A stretch of 64,000 nucleotides of DNA from Salinarimonas chemoclinalis (GCF_041514305.1 NZ_JBGMWH010000006.1:152644-216643), one strand, 5' to 3'; numbered from the stretch's first letter, positions 1 through 8,917 are shown. Numbers and translations are program-made. Notes: a model not told the origin generated them from the letters alone.

Positions 1-52
1 GCAGCGGCGCCTCGTAGTGCTGGTGCGAGACGATCGGGGGAAGCCGCCTCAC
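1..52 (-). CDS. Possible 5' end of a gene running off the window
   Basis: A GTG at 52-50 overlaps the TGA stop of the upstream P450 gene (GTGA overlap) and opens a frame to the window edge. It reads M-R-R-L-P-P-I-V-S-H-Q-H-Y-E-A-P-L. The overlap and the protein-like composition suggest a second gene co-transcribed with the P450. Only 17 codons are visible, so the product cannot be named. Confidence 0.35.
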   Translation of the reverse strand, partial: MRRLPPIVSHQHYEAPL

Positions 53-1275
53 GCCGTCACCATCAGCCGCTCGAGCCCGTGGAAGTGATAGGCGTCGCGC
101 ACGCGCGGGCGCTCGGCGAGGGCGAGGTCCGGGCATCGTTCGAACAGGATCGGCAGCGCCACCTGCAGCTCGAGCCGCGCCAGCGGCGCGCCGATGCAGA
201 AGTGGATGCCCGCGCCGAAGGCGGTGTGGAGCGGCTTCTCGCGGGCGGGGTCGAAGCGGTCCGGGTCCGGGTTCGCCGCGGGGTCGCGGCCGGTCGCGCC
301 GAGCACGAGGCCGATCCGCTCGCCCTTGCGGAGCGGGATGCCGCTCTCTTCCGTGTCGGCGAGGACGAAGCGCGTGAACATGTGCAGCGGCGGGTCGAAG
401 CGCAGGCATTCCTCGACCGTGCGCTCCGTCGCGGCGGCATCGGCGAAGAGTGCCGTAGGGTCGGCGCGGGTCTCCAGGATCGTGCGCACGGCGTTTCCGA
501 GGGCGTGCACGGTCGCCTCGTGGCCGGCGTTGAGGAGGAGGATCGCGGTGGAGACGAGCTCGTCCTCCGACAGCTTGTCCCCCGCCTCCTCGGCGGCGAT
601 CAGCACCGACAGGAGATCGTCGCCGGGCCTTCCGCGCCGCGCCGCGACCTGCGCGCGGACGAAGCCCGCGAAGGCGGCGGCGGCGTCGTCCGCGTCCTCC
701 TCCACCGCGCGGGTGCGGCCGAAGGCGTACATCGCCACCATCCGATGCGACCAGTCGAGGAGGCGGGGGGCCTCGTCCTCCGGCACGCCGAGCATGCGCG
801 CGATGATCCGCACCGGGATCGGGGTGGCATAGGCGTCGAGCAGGTCGACGGGCTCGCCCGTCGGGAAGGCGTCGATCAGCGCGTGCGCCAGGGCGGCGAT
901 CGCCGGGCGCAGGCTCTCGACGCGCCGCGAGACGAAGGCGCGGTTGACGAGCGTGCGCAGGCGCGTGTGCACCGGCGGCTCGCGCTCCAGCATGGAATGC
1001 GCGTCGATCGCGTCGAACCGCGCGGTATGCGCTGCCGGCTCGGGCAGGCCGAGTTCGGCGCGGGTCGCCACGTGCAGGATCTCGCGCCCGAAGCGCCGAT
1101 CGCGCAGGAGCCGGTCGACGTCCGGCTGCGCGAGGAAGACCCAGTGGCCGTACTCCTCCCAGAACACGACCGGCGCCTGCGCGTGCAGGCGCGCATAGGC
1201 CGCGTACGGGTCCTCGTAGAAGGCGGGATCGCGCGGGTCGAGGGAGAGGCGGCGGGCGGCGGCGTCGAGCTTCAT
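49..1275 (-). CDS. Cytochrome P450
   Basis: A 408-residue soluble bacterial cytochrome P450 (heme-thiolate monooxygenase). The landmarks are in order: an I-helix segment with AGHEAT, the K-helix E-x-x-R (ECLR), and the heme-binding loop FGAGIHFCIG with the thiolate ligand at about Cys360. Length and lack of a membrane anchor fit class I bacterial P450s that take electrons from a ferredoxin and reductase, neither of which is in the window. The substrate cannot be read from sequence. A possible downstream gene overlaps its stop codon, suggesting an operon that continues beyond the left edge. Similar P450s in alphaproteobacteria are often annotated only as family CYP enzymes. Confidence 0.93.
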   Translation of the reverse strand: MKLDAAARRLSLDPRDPAFYEDPYAAYARLHAQAPVVFWEEYGHWVFLAQPDVDRLLRDRRFGREILHVATRAELGLPEPAAHTARFDAIDAHSMLEREPPVHTRLRTLVNRAFVSRRVESLRPAIAALAHALIDAFPTGEPVDLLDAYATPIPVRIIARMLGVPEDEAPRLLDWSHRMVAMYAFGRTRAVEEDADDAAAAFAGFVRAQVAARRGRPGDDLLSVLIAAEEAGDKLSEDELVSTAILLLNAGHEATVHALGNAVRTILETRADPTALFADAAATERTVEECLRFDPPLHMFTRFVLADTEESGIPLRKGERIGLVLGATGRDPAANPDPDRFDPAREKPLHTAFGAGIHFCIGAPLARLELQVALPILFERCPDLALAERPRVRDAYHFHGLERLMVTA

Positions 1276-1363
1276 GCGGGCGATATCGACCGAACCGCCG
1301 CGCCGGGCAAGGGGGTGGGAACGAGGGGGCGCGACGAGGGGGCGCGACGAGGCGCCCGGCGCC

Positions 1364-2521
1364 TCAGACCGTCTCCAGCAGCCGCGCCATCAGCATCGCC
1401 CGCGGCCCGAGCGACGAGACGAGTCCGTACTCCTCCAGCGTGTGGGCGCCGTCGCCGTCGATGCCCAGCCCGTCGAGGGTGGGGACGCCGAGGCCCGCGG
1501 TGAAGTTGCCGTCCGAGCCGCCGCCGGTGCGCGCGGTCTCCTCGAGCGCGAAGCCGATCTCGGCGGCGAGCCCCACCGCCGTCTCGTAGAGCGCGGCGAC
1601 CTGGGGCGTGCGCTCGAAAGTCGGTCGGTTCATGCCGCCGGTCACCGTGACCTCGAAATCCGGACGCTGCGGGGCGAGGCCGAGGATGGCGCGCGCGAAC
1701 TCGTCGCCGTCCGCCGCGGTCTCGACGCGCAGGTCGACCGCGAAGCGGCAATGCTGCGGGATCGTGTTCATCGCGGTGCCGCCCTTGATCAGGCCGACGG
1801 TGGTGGTGACGCCGCGGTCGTAATCCGTCATCGCCTCGATCGCGGCGATCTGGCGCGCCGCCTCGTGGATGGCGTTGCGGCCCTGCGCGTGGCGCGAGCC
1901 GGAATGGGCGGGGCGGCCCTCGACGTGGACCTCGAAGCGGCCCACGCCCTTGCGGCAGGTGACGATCTTGCCGCCGTCGCGGGCGGGCTCGGTGACGAGC
2001 ACGGCGGCGGCGTCGCGCCCGAGATGCTCGATCAGCGCGCGGGTCGTGGGCGAGCCGATCTCCTCGTCGGGCGTGAACAGGTAGACCATCGGGCGCCTCG
2101 CCGTGCCCTTGCGGGCGACCTCGAGGAAGCCCTGGAGCGCGAGGTAGGCGCCGCCCTTCATGTCGTAGACGCCCGGGCCGTAGATCCGGTCGCCCTCGAC
2201 ACGAACCGGCAGGCCGTCCTCCAGCGTGCCGATCGGGTGGACCGTGTCGAGATGGGAGAGGACGAGCGCGTGCTCGCGCTGCGTCGTCGGGCCGGCGCGC
2301 AGGATCACCGATCCGCCGAGCCCCTCGCGGCCGGGAAGCCGCTCGATGCCGACGGGCTCGCCCTCGAGCCCGGCGACGAGCCGGTCCATCATGGCGTCGA
2401 CGGCGGCGGCGTCGTCCGTGGGGCTCTCGTGGCGCGCCCAGGCGCAGACGTCCTCGACCATCCGGGCGATGCGGTTCCGGTCGGAGAAGGCGGCGGCGGC
2501 GGAGGTGGACGGCACGGGCAT
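1364..2521 (-). CDS. M20 family metallopeptidase, glutamate carboxypeptidase-like
   Basis: A 385-residue zinc hydrolase of the M20/M28 clan. The metal and catalytic residues are visible: HLDTVHP (His90, Asp92), GPGVYDMKGG (Asp120), TPDEEIGS (catalytic Glu153, ligand Glu154) and a C-terminal AHTLEE His. The bridging Asp context G-P-G-x-Y-D-M-K-G-G resembles carboxypeptidase G2, so cleavage of a C-terminal glutamate-like amide is a reasonable inference. The ATG at 2521-2519 was chosen because the frame upstream lacks family sequence. No secretion signal is evident. It is divergent from a LivH-type permease gene across 177 bases, so the two may share regulation and handle one peptide or amino-acid substrate. 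Confidence 0.9.
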   Translation of the reverse strand: MPVPSTSAAAAFSDRNRIARMVEDVCAWARHESPTDDAAAVDAMMDRLVAGLEGEPVGIERLPGREGLGGSVILRAGPTTQREHALVLSHLDTVHPIGTLEDGLPVRVEGDRIYGPGVYDMKGGAYLALQGFLEVARKGTARRPMVYLFTPDEEIGSPTTRALIEHLGRDAAAVLVTEPARDGGKIVTCRKGVGRFEVHVEGRPAHSGSRHAQGRNAIHEAARQIAAIEAMTDYDRGVTTTVGLIKGGTAMNTIPQHCRFAVDLRVETAADGDEFARAILGLAPQRPDFEVTVTGGMNRPTFERTPQVAALYETAVGLAAEIGFALEETARTGGGSDGNFTAGLGVPTLDGLGIDGDGAHTLEEYGLVSSLGPRAMLMARLLETV

Positions 2522-2698
2522 CGGAGGGATCGCTCTTCTGTCGTCGGTGTGGCGGCGCGCAGATAAGCACGGGCGGCGGCGCACGCGAAGAGGTGACGGA
2601 CCGATGCGCGGGTGCGGTCGCACGCACGGGCGCGCCCTCGGTGCGGCCGGAGGACGCCGCCCTTGCCAGTGCGTCCGCCGCCGTGCCTCAATCCGGCG

Positions 2699-4132
2699 AT
2701 GCGGCGCGGTGCGGAGGGAATCGTGTGGAGGGGAAGAGACGTTCGCCGTCGCGCCGACCTTTCTCGTCCTGCGCGCGCCGGCATCCTCCTCGTCGCGCTC
2801 GTCCTGCTCGCGCTCGCCGGCTGCGCGCCCTCGGCCGATCCGGGCCAGGCGCTCGTGTGCCGCACGGCGCTCGTCGCCCTCCACCCGAACGGTACGCGGA
2901 TCGAGGTCCTGCGCGAGGTCGGTGACGCGGACGCCCGCGGCGTCGCCGTCGACTACCGGGTCGCCGAGCCGGGTGTGCCGCCGCGGCGGGCGCGTACCGC
3001 CTGCCGCTTCGCGGGCGAGCGGACCGTGCCGGGCGGGGGCGACCTCGTCTCGGTGATGGTCGACGGCGAGGCCCTCTCGCCGATGCGGCTGTTCATGCTC
3101 GAGCGCTACTGGACCGGACGGGGTGCGGACGCCGCCGCGTCGGCACCGCCGCGGCCCTCCGCGCTCGTCGGCGAGGGGCTCCCGCTCGGGCGGGGCGGCG
3201 TCCAGGCGCTGCAGGTCGGGCTCGCCGCGCTGACGACCGGCTCGCTCTACGGTCTCCTCGCGGTGGCCTACAGCCTCGTCTACGGCCTCGTCGGGCGCAT
3301 CTTCTTCGCCTTCGGCGAGATCGCCATCGTCGGCGGCTACGCGGTGGCGATCGGGGTCGGCGTCGCGCTCGCGGCGTCCGGGCTCGCCGGGGAGGCGGCG
3401 GTCTATGCCGGGCTCGGCATCGGCCTCCTGCTCGCGCCGATCGCGACCGCGTCGCTGGCGCGGCTCCTCGCGCAGGGCGTGGTCGCGCCGCTCGCGCACA
3501 AGCCGGGCCACGCGATGCTCGTCGCCTCCTTCGGCCTCGTGATCGTGCTCTCGGAGGGGCTGCGCCTCGTCCAGGGCGGCTCGGAGATCTGGATCGCGCC
3601 CGGGCGCGTGCGCGGCCTCGTGCTCGCCACCAACCCGGACGGCGGCCTCGCCACGATCACCCTCACCCAGGGTGCGGCGATCGTGCTCGCGCTCGCCGGC
3701 GCGCTCGCAGCGATCGTCCTCGTGGCCGGGAGCCGCTTCGGCCGCGCCTGGCGGGCGGTGTCGGACGACGCCGACGCCGCCGCTCTGATGGGCGTCGACG
3801 CCCGCGCGACGCTGGTGGGCGCGGTGACGCTCGCCGGCGTCCTCGCCGCGCTGGCGGGATGGTTCGTGGTGGCGCACTACGGCAACATCTCCTTCGCCGG
3901 CGGGCTGATGCTCGGGCTCAAGGCCCTCGTCGCCGCGATCCTGGGCGGCATCGGCTCGCTGCCGGGCGCGCTTCTCGGAGGTCTGCTGCTCGGGCTCGGC
4001 GAGAGCCTGTGGTCGGCCTTCCTGCCCGGCGCCTATCGCGACGTCGCCGTCTTCGGCGCGCTGGCGCTCCTGCTGGCGCTGCGCCCCGGCGGGCTCCTCG
4101 GCGACGCGCACCCGGGCGTCCAGCGGGTGTGA
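2699..4132 (+). CDS. LivH-type ABC transporter permease with an N-terminal lipoprotein-like extension
   Basis: A protein of about 477 residues. The C-terminal 300 residues are a branched-chain amino-acid transporter permease (LivH family) with many hydrophobic helices and typical segments such as LYGLLAVAYSLVYGLVGRIFF and SFAGGLMLGLKALVAAILGG. Residues about 28-42 form a hydrophobic stretch ending LALAGC, which looks like a lipobox, followed by about 120 hydrophilic residues before the first permease helix. That extension is absent from classic LivH. No LivM, LivG, LivF or binding protein is adjacent, so the partner subunits must be elsewhere or the extension replaces one. The start is uncertain: ATG 2699 or GTG 2720. 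Confidence 0.8.
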   Translation: MRRGAEGIVWRGRDVRRRADLSRPARAGILLVALVLLALAGCAPSADPGQALVCRTALVALHPNGTRIEVLREVGDADARGVAVDYRVAEPGVPPRRARTACRFAGERTVPGGGDLVSVMVDGEALSPMRLFMLERYWTGRGADAAASAPPRPSALVGEGLPLGRGGVQALQVGLAALTTGSLYGLLAVAYSLVYGLVGRIFFAFGEIAIVGGYAVAIGVGVALAASGLAGEAAVYAGLGIGLLLAPIATASLARLLAQGVVAPLAHKPGHAMLVASFGLVIVLSEGLRLVQGGSEIWIAPGRVRGLVLATNPDGGLATITLTQGAAIVLALAGALAAIVLVAGSRFGRAWRAVSDDADAAALMGVDARATLVGAVTLAGVLAALAGWFVVAHYGNISFAGGLMLGLKALVAAILGGIGSLPGALLGGLLLGLGESLWSAFLPGAYRDVAVFGALALLLALRPGGLLGDAHPGVQRV

Positions 4133-4199
4133 GGCTCCCCGCGACGACGGGTAACCGCGACGACCCGTCCGGGGCGGCACGGCTTGCGGGGCGAATTGT

Positions 4200-4211
4200 T
4201 TTAAGCTTAAA
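4200..4211. promoter_or_regulatory. 12-bp perfect palindrome, candidate MarR-type operator
   Basis: TTTAAGCTTAAA lies in a short AT-rich island 31 bases upstream of the monooxygenase start codon, in otherwise GC-rich DNA. Regulators of aromatic-CoA degradation are often MarR-family proteins that bind such palindromes. The regulator itself is not in the window, so this is inference from position and symmetry. Confidence 0.45.
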
Positions 4212-4242
4212 TCATTTCGCCGACAGCAGCGGAGGGCGCGCC

Positions 4243-6600
4243 ATGAAGATCGCCGTCATCGGGGGAGGCCCCGCCGGCCTCTATTTCGCGATCCTGATGA
4301 AGAAGCAGGACCCCGCGCACGAGATCACCGTCTACGAGCGCAACCGCCCCGACGACACGTTCGGCTTCGGCGTCGTCTTCTCCGACGCGACCCTCGACGG
4401 GTTCGAGCGCTACGACGCGCCGAGCTACCGGCGCATCACTCAGGAATTCGCCTATTGGGACGACATCGCCATCCACTTCAAGGGCGACGTCCACCGTATC
4501 GGCGGCAACGGCTTCTGCGGCTGCTCGCGGCGCACGCTGCTGCTCATCCTCCAGGAGCGGGCCCGCGAGCTCGGGGTCGCGCTCGAGTTCGAGGTCGAGA
4601 TCGACGACGAGACGCGTTTCGCCGATGCGGACCTGATCGTCGCCTGCGACGGCATCAACTCGCGCATCCGCGAGCGGCACGCGGAGCACTTCGCGCCGCG
4701 GGTGGACCTGCGCCCCAACACGTTCGCCTGGATGGGCTCGACGCGGCCGCTCGACGCCTTCACCTTCGTCTTCCGCGACACGGAGTGGGGTCCCTTCATC
4801 GCGCACGCCTACCAGTACGAGAAGGGCCGCTCGACCTGGGTGTTCGAGACCGATCCCGAGACCTTCGCGCGCGCCGGCCTCGCGTCCATGAGCGAGGCGG
4901 AGAGCGCCGCGCTCATGGAGCGCATCTTCTCCGACTGGCTGGACGGGCACGGGCTGATCACCAACCGCTCCCTGTGGCGCAACTTCCCCATGATCCGCAA
5001 CACGCGCTGGGTGAAGGACAACATCGTGCTGCTCGGCGACGCGAAGTCGACGGCGCATTTCTCCATCGGCTCGGGCACCAAGCTCGCCATGGAGGACGCG
5101 ATCGCGCTCTACGAGAGCTTCCGGCGCGAGCCCCACGACGTGCCGGCCGCGCTCGCCGCCTTCGAGACCGGGCGCCGCGAGGAGACCGAGAAGACCCAGC
5201 ACGCCGCCGACGTCTCCCTCGTCTGGTTCGAGCACGTGGCGCGGTTCTGGGACTTCGACCCCGTGAAGTTCGCCTTCGGCCTGATGACGCGGGCCAAGGC
5301 CATCACCTACGACAACCTGCGGCTCCGCGCGCCGGATTTCGTCGCCGAGGTCGACCGGCTGTTCGCGCGCGAGGTGCGCGAGGCCGGTTTCGACGTCGAC
5401 GTCGATGCCCCCGTCGCGCCGATGTTCCAGCCCTTCCGTCTGCGCGACATGGTGGTGGCGAACCGCGCGGTGATGTCGCCGATGTGCCTGTACTCGGCAC
5501 AGGAGGGCATGCCGACGGACTTCCACCTCGTGCACTACGGCGCACGCGCCATCGGCGGGCCGGGCCTGATGTTCACCGAGATGGTGGTGGTCTCCCCCGA
5601 GGCCCGGATCACCCCCGGCTGCGCGGGAATCTGGACCGACGCGCAGGAGGCCGCCTGGACGCGCATCGTCGACTTCGTCCACGCCAACTCGGGGACGAAG
5701 ATCGCGCTCCAGCTCGGCCACGCGGGCCGCAAGGGCGCGACGAAGCTGATGTGGGAGGGGATGGACCGACCGCTCGACGAGGGCGGCTGGGAGGTCTGCT
5801 CGGCCTCGCCGCTGCCCTACTTCCCCGACAGCGCCGTGCCCCGCGAGATCGACCGCGCCGGCATGGACGCGGTGAAGGCCGATTTCGTCGCCGCGGTGGA
5901 ACGCGCCGAGCGGGCGGGCTTCGACATGATCGAGCTGCACTGCGCCCACGGCTACCTGCTCGCGAGCTTCCTCTCGCCGCTGACCAACCAGCGCACCGAC
6001 GCCTATGGCGGCACGATCGAGAACCGGCTGCGCTTCCCGCTCGAGGTGTTCGAGGCGATGCGCGCCGCCTGGCCCGCGCGCAAGCCGATGTCGGTGCGCA
6101 TCTCCGCCACCGACTGGGCCGAGGGCGGGCTGACGCCCGAGGATTCCGTCGCGATCTCCCGGGCGTTCGCCCAGGCCGGAGTCGACCTGATCGACGTCTC
6201 GACCGGCCAGACGGTGCGGGAATCGCGCCCGATCTACGGGCGCATGTTCCAGACGCCGTTCTCCGATCGCATCCGCAACGAGGCCCGGGTCGCGACCATG
6301 TGCGTGGGCAACATCACGACGGCGGACCAGGTCAACACCATCCTCGCCGCCGGCCGCGCCGACCTCGTCGCGCTCGGCCGCCCGCACCTCGTCGATCCCG
6401 CGTTCACCATGAAGGCGGCGGCCTGGTACGGCGTGAAGCAGCACTGCCCGCCGCAGTACCTGCCCGGCCAGGACCAGATCCTGCGCAACGCCGCGCGCGA
6501 CCGGGCGGACCTGGAGGACCTCAAGATCCGCGGCAAGCCCAAGACCCGCGCGGAGCTGAAGGCGGAGGCGGCGGCGGGGGTGCGGCAGGCGGCGGAGTAG
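4243..6600 (+). CDS. Bifunctional aryl-CoA monooxygenase/old yellow enzyme (salicylyl-CoA 5-hydroxylase or anthraniloyl-CoA monooxygenase type)
   Basis: A 785-residue fusion. Residues 1-390 are an FAD aromatic hydroxylase: GGGPAGLYFAI is the nucleotide-binding start and IVLLGDAKSTAHFSIGSGTK is the second FAD motif. From about residue 393 an NADH:flavin oxidoreductase (old yellow enzyme) domain begins, with LQLGHAGRKG, IELHCAHGYLLASFLSPL and TNQRTDAYGG. This order and length match anthraniloyl-CoA monooxygenase/reductase and proteins annotated as bifunctional salicylyl-CoA 5-hydroxylase. Such enzymes hydroxylate, and in the anthranilate case also reduce, a CoA-activated aromatic ring. The CoA ligase and downstream genes are not adjacent, so the substrate is open. 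The ATG at 4243 follows GGAGGG. Confidence 0.9.
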   Translation: MKIAVIGGGPAGLYFAILMKKQDPAHEITVYERNRPDDTFGFGVVFSDATLDGFERYDAPSYRRITQEFAYWDDIAIHFKGDVHRIGGNGFCGCSRRTLLLILQERARELGVALEFEVEIDDETRFADADLIVACDGINSRIRERHAEHFAPRVDLRPNTFAWMGSTRPLDAFTFVFRDTEWGPFIAHAYQYEKGRSTWVFETDPETFARAGLASMSEAESAALMERIFSDWLDGHGLITNRSLWRNFPMIRNTRWVKDNIVLLGDAKSTAHFSIGSGTKLAMEDAIALYESFRREPHDVPAALAAFETGRREETEKTQHAADVSLVWFEHVARFWDFDPVKFAFGLMTRAKAITYDNLRLRAPDFVAEVDRLFAREVREAGFDVDVDAPVAPMFQPFRLRDMVVANRAVMSPMCLYSAQEGMPTDFHLVHYGARAIGGPGLMFTEMVVVSPEARITPGCAGIWTDAQEAAWTRIVDFVHANSGTKIALQLGHAGRKGATKLMWEGMDRPLDEGGWEVCSASPLPYFPDSAVPREIDRAGMDAVKADFVAAVERAERAGFDMIELHCAHGYLLASFLSPLTNQRTDAYGGTIENRLRFPLEVFEAMRAAWPARKPMSVRISATDWAEGGLTPEDSVAISRAFAQAGVDLIDVSTGQTVRESRPIYGRMFQTPFSDRIRNEARVATMCVGNITTADQVNTILAAGRADLVALGRPHLVDPAFTMKAAAWYGVKQHCPPQYLPGQDQILRNAARDRADLEDLKIRGKPKTRAELKAEAAAGVRQAAE

Positions 6601-6634
6601 GGAAACATTGGTGGAGTCGAGCTGGAGTGGTGGT

Positions 6635-6660
6635 GGAACGCCGTGCGCGATCAACGCGTT
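6635..6660 (+). promoter_or_regulatory. EcfG (general stress sigma factor) promoter
   Basis: GGAAC at 6635-6639, 17 bases, then CGTT at 6657-6660. This is an exact match to the alphaproteobacterial EcfG promoter pattern GGAAC-N16/17-CGTT. It lies 90 bases upstream of the start of the 66-residue gene at 6750. Confidence 0.7.
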
Positions 6661-6749
6661 CTTGACTTTTGGATGACAGCAGTCTAACGTTGCATTCGTC
6701 CGGTCGGGCGGCTCATGCCGGCTTCGTCGGACATCGGGGGAAGGCGGCG

Positions 6750-6950
6750 ATGAAGTCTCTGACGACCTGGAAAGACGTCAAGCCACTCGTCGAGCGAAGC
6801 GCGACCGACTCACGTGCGGCTCCAGGTCCGCTGGAGATCGACGTCCTCATCACCCCCGAGAAACTCCGCGATGCGCGGCGGTCGGATGGGACATCGGAGC
6901 CACAGCGCGCGCGTGTACGCTCGAACCATCCCGCGAGTGCCGGCAACTGA
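6750..6950 (+). CDS. Small hypothetical protein, predicted stress-induced
   Basis: A 66-residue hydrophilic protein beginning MKSLTTWKDVK, of no family I recognise. The start at ATG 6750 is supported by GGGGGAAGG seven bases upstream. A longer reading starting at 6669 has no such site. An exact EcfG promoter lies upstream, which supports a real gene of the general stress regulon. The sequence is charged, has no membrane segment and no cysteines, and ends RVRSNHPASAGN. The gene is convergent with, and 2 bases from, the next gene. Confidence 0.5.
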   Translation: MKSLTTWKDVKPLVERSATDSRAAPGPLEIDVLITPEKLRDARRSDGTSEPQRARVRSNHPASAGN

Positions 6951-6952
6951 CT

Positions 6953-8452
6953 TCAGGCGTGATCCCTGAGATCGAGTGACAGGAGCATACGGCTTCCGAA
7001 CGGAGGATGCTCGACCCTCACCTTGTAGCCACTGCCGTCCGGATCGACCGACGGTTGGACGCTCAAGACCTCGTCGGGTCGGCTCAGTATGTTCATCTCG
7101 TCCGCTTGGACGAACCGGATGGCGGGCTCACGAATGAACTGCCCGCCCCGCGCTCGGAGAGATATCTCGATCAGTTCCGTCGGCTTGGCGATGTCGAAAG
7201 AGAAGGTCTCCGCGTCGTCGAGGTCGCAGTCGAGCGCAGGCATCTCGTACGTCAGCTCCAGATCGACTTCCTCCGAGATCCGGCCCTTCCGTGGCAAGGA
7301 TTCCTGAAGAGGTGCCTCCAGCAGGAAGACGAGTTCCTCACCGACCTGCCGTCGCGCCAGATGATTCCCCTTGCCATTCGGCTGCGCATCTCCAGCCGGG
7401 TCATCGCCGGCATCGTGGCGCATCGTGTCCGACGATTCGACCGACGTTCGCTGCAACTCTTCATAGGTGATCAGCATCATCTTGATCAGCCTGCCGGCCT
7501 GAACCCCATCGGGTAGACGCGCCTCCCAACGGCGAAGGCGGACGTGTGTCACGGGAATCCGGATCAACTGCCGTACCTCGCGGCGTCGCGCGCTGAAGCG
7601 AATGGTCCAGGTTTCGGTGACCACGCACCCGCTCGCATCGATGTCGATCGTCCGCTTCGTGACGACGAGGCCGAAATACGATTCGAGGCGCTCGAGCAGC
7701 TGCGTGCTGCCGACGACGATTCGCTCCTCCTCGTCGAGTTCGAGGGCTTTCGCGATGACCGTCGAGAGTTTCACGCTGGGCTCGCCGATCCGGAGACGGC
7801 CCAGGCGTATGCTCGCACGGGCCAGATGCGGCGCGAGCCAGAGCAGCGTGAAGCCGATCCCTCGACGTTCGGCGAGCACCTGCGGCAGCAGCTGGCTCAC
7901 CCAGAACGGCAGCAGTGCGCTGACCACGATGGCGGTGGCGACGTGCCCGAGCACCAGCACGAACACCGATCCGAGCAGCATGTCTGCGATGGCGAGCGCG
8001 ACCGGCTGTTCCCATTGCGCCCGCGCGTCGCCTGCGAGGGACCCGAGCAGCGCGGCGACGGACGCCCCCGTCGGATCGAACGGCAAAGACTGGAAGAGCA
8101 GCGCGATGCACACGATCGCCGTGATCGCGAGCAGCTCCCGGCCCGACTTGAACGCCGTCTCCTCGTCGCGGAGCTTGCCGACCAGCTTCTTGATGCGCCG
8201 CCTCTCGGTGTCCTTGAGCGCGCGGCTTTCGTCGACGAACCGATGGAGGCTGTCGGCGTCGGCCGCCAGCAACTGCGTCGCAGCCGTCTGCAAGCCTTCG
8301 AGAAGGAAGACGAAGTAGAGCAGAGCGATGAGCCCCGCGATCCAGCCGAGCGACCAGGTGGTCTCGGCGATCGCGAAGATCGCCCGCGACAAGAAGACGG
8401 CGGCGCACAGTGCGAGCACCATGCTCCAGAAGACGAGACTTCCCTTCCCCAT
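6953..8452 (-). CDS. Membrane protein of unknown function, weakly DUF21/CNNM-like
   Basis: A 499-residue protein with hydrophobic segments at about residues 7-27, 36-52, 106-121 and 151-187, then about 290 soluble residues rich in beta-type sequence. The membrane half vaguely recalls the DUF21 (CNNM/CorC) fold: a charged linker, then a helix ending SQLLPQVLAERR where CNNM proteins have GEILPK. No CBS pair is visible behind it, so that comparison is weak. ATG 8452 was preferred over an upstream start at 8533 because it directly precedes the first membrane helix. Codon use looks less GC-extreme than in neighbours. It has no obvious operon partner and may be an acquired gene. Confidence 0.65.
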   Translation of the reverse strand: MGKGSLVFWSMVLALCAAVFLSRAIFAIAETTWSLGWIAGLIALLYFVFLLEGLQTAATQLLAADADSLHRFVDESRALKDTERRRIKKLVGKLRDEETAFKSGRELLAITAIVCIALLFQSLPFDPTGASVAALLGSLAGDARAQWEQPVALAIADMLLGSVFVLVLGHVATAIVVSALLPFWVSQLLPQVLAERRGIGFTLLWLAPHLARASIRLGRLRIGEPSVKLSTVIAKALELDEEERIVVGSTQLLERLESYFGLVVTKRTIDIDASGCVVTETWTIRFSARRREVRQLIRIPVTHVRLRRWEARLPDGVQAGRLIKMMLITYEELQRTSVESSDTMRHDAGDDPAGDAQPNGKGNHLARRQVGEELVFLLEAPLQESLPRKGRISEEVDLELTYEMPALDCDLDDAETFSFDIAKPTELIEISLRARGGQFIREPAIRFVQADEMNILSRPDEVLSVQPSVDPDGSGYKVRVEHPPFGSRMLLSLDLRDHA

Positions 8453-8566
8453 CAATGCCCCCGCCAGAGATGCCGGCCCGACGGGGACCCGTACCACGCA
8501 TTGCTGATGCGGCAAACGGAAGCTTCGCAGCATTCGGCAGTCGGCGCGAGCCGGCTGCCGCCACGC

Positions 8567-8857
8567 TCACCCCTTCCCCGTCCGCGCCCGCAGCTCGTCG
8601 ATGCGCTTCGACGCCTCCGCCTTGTCGAGCCGCGGGTCGTAGAGCTCGGGCGCGTGCGCCTGCTCCGACAGGGTCTTCAGGTACGAGGCCTGGGCGCCGG
8701 TCATCGGCTCGTGGCCGGTGACCCACTCCTCCGGATCCTTCTCCTTGTTGTCGGCGGGCGGCGTCTGCTTTGGGTTCCCCTCGGGGTTCCGCTCGGGGTT
8801 CTGCACCTCGGGGGGATCCTCGTGCGCGCCGCGGGCGTGGTCGTTCTGTGAAGGCAT
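8567..8857 (-). CDS. DUF3072 family protein
   Basis: A 96-residue small acidic protein. The first half is disordered (N-P-E-R-N-P-E-G-N-P-K type repeats). The second half has the conserved EEWVTGHEPMTGAQASYLKT and KAEASKRIDELR characteristic of DUF3072. Proteins of this family are common in alphaproteobacteria and actinobacteria and have no established biochemical role. The ATG at 8857 follows GGAGA. An exact EcfG promoter lies 61 bases upstream of the start codon, placing the gene in the general stress regulon. The alternative start 150 bases upstream would begin beyond that promoter and is rejected. Confidence 0.85.
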   Translation of the reverse strand: MPSQNDHARGAHEDPPEVQNPERNPEGNPKQTPPADNKEKDPEEWVTGHEPMTGAQASYLKTLSEQAHAPELYDPRLDKAEASKRIDELRARTGKG

Positions 8858-8917
8858 GCGGGTTCTCCGTCGTGATGTCGCTCTCGGACGAGCTCGTTCT
8901 CGTTTCGTCCGCCAGAG

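Noticed and set aside
1364..4180. A 938-codon open frame on the minus strand spanning the M20 peptidase and antisense to the LivH gene
   Set aside because: Only the last 385 codons match a protein family; the rest is antisense, as is usual at this GC content.
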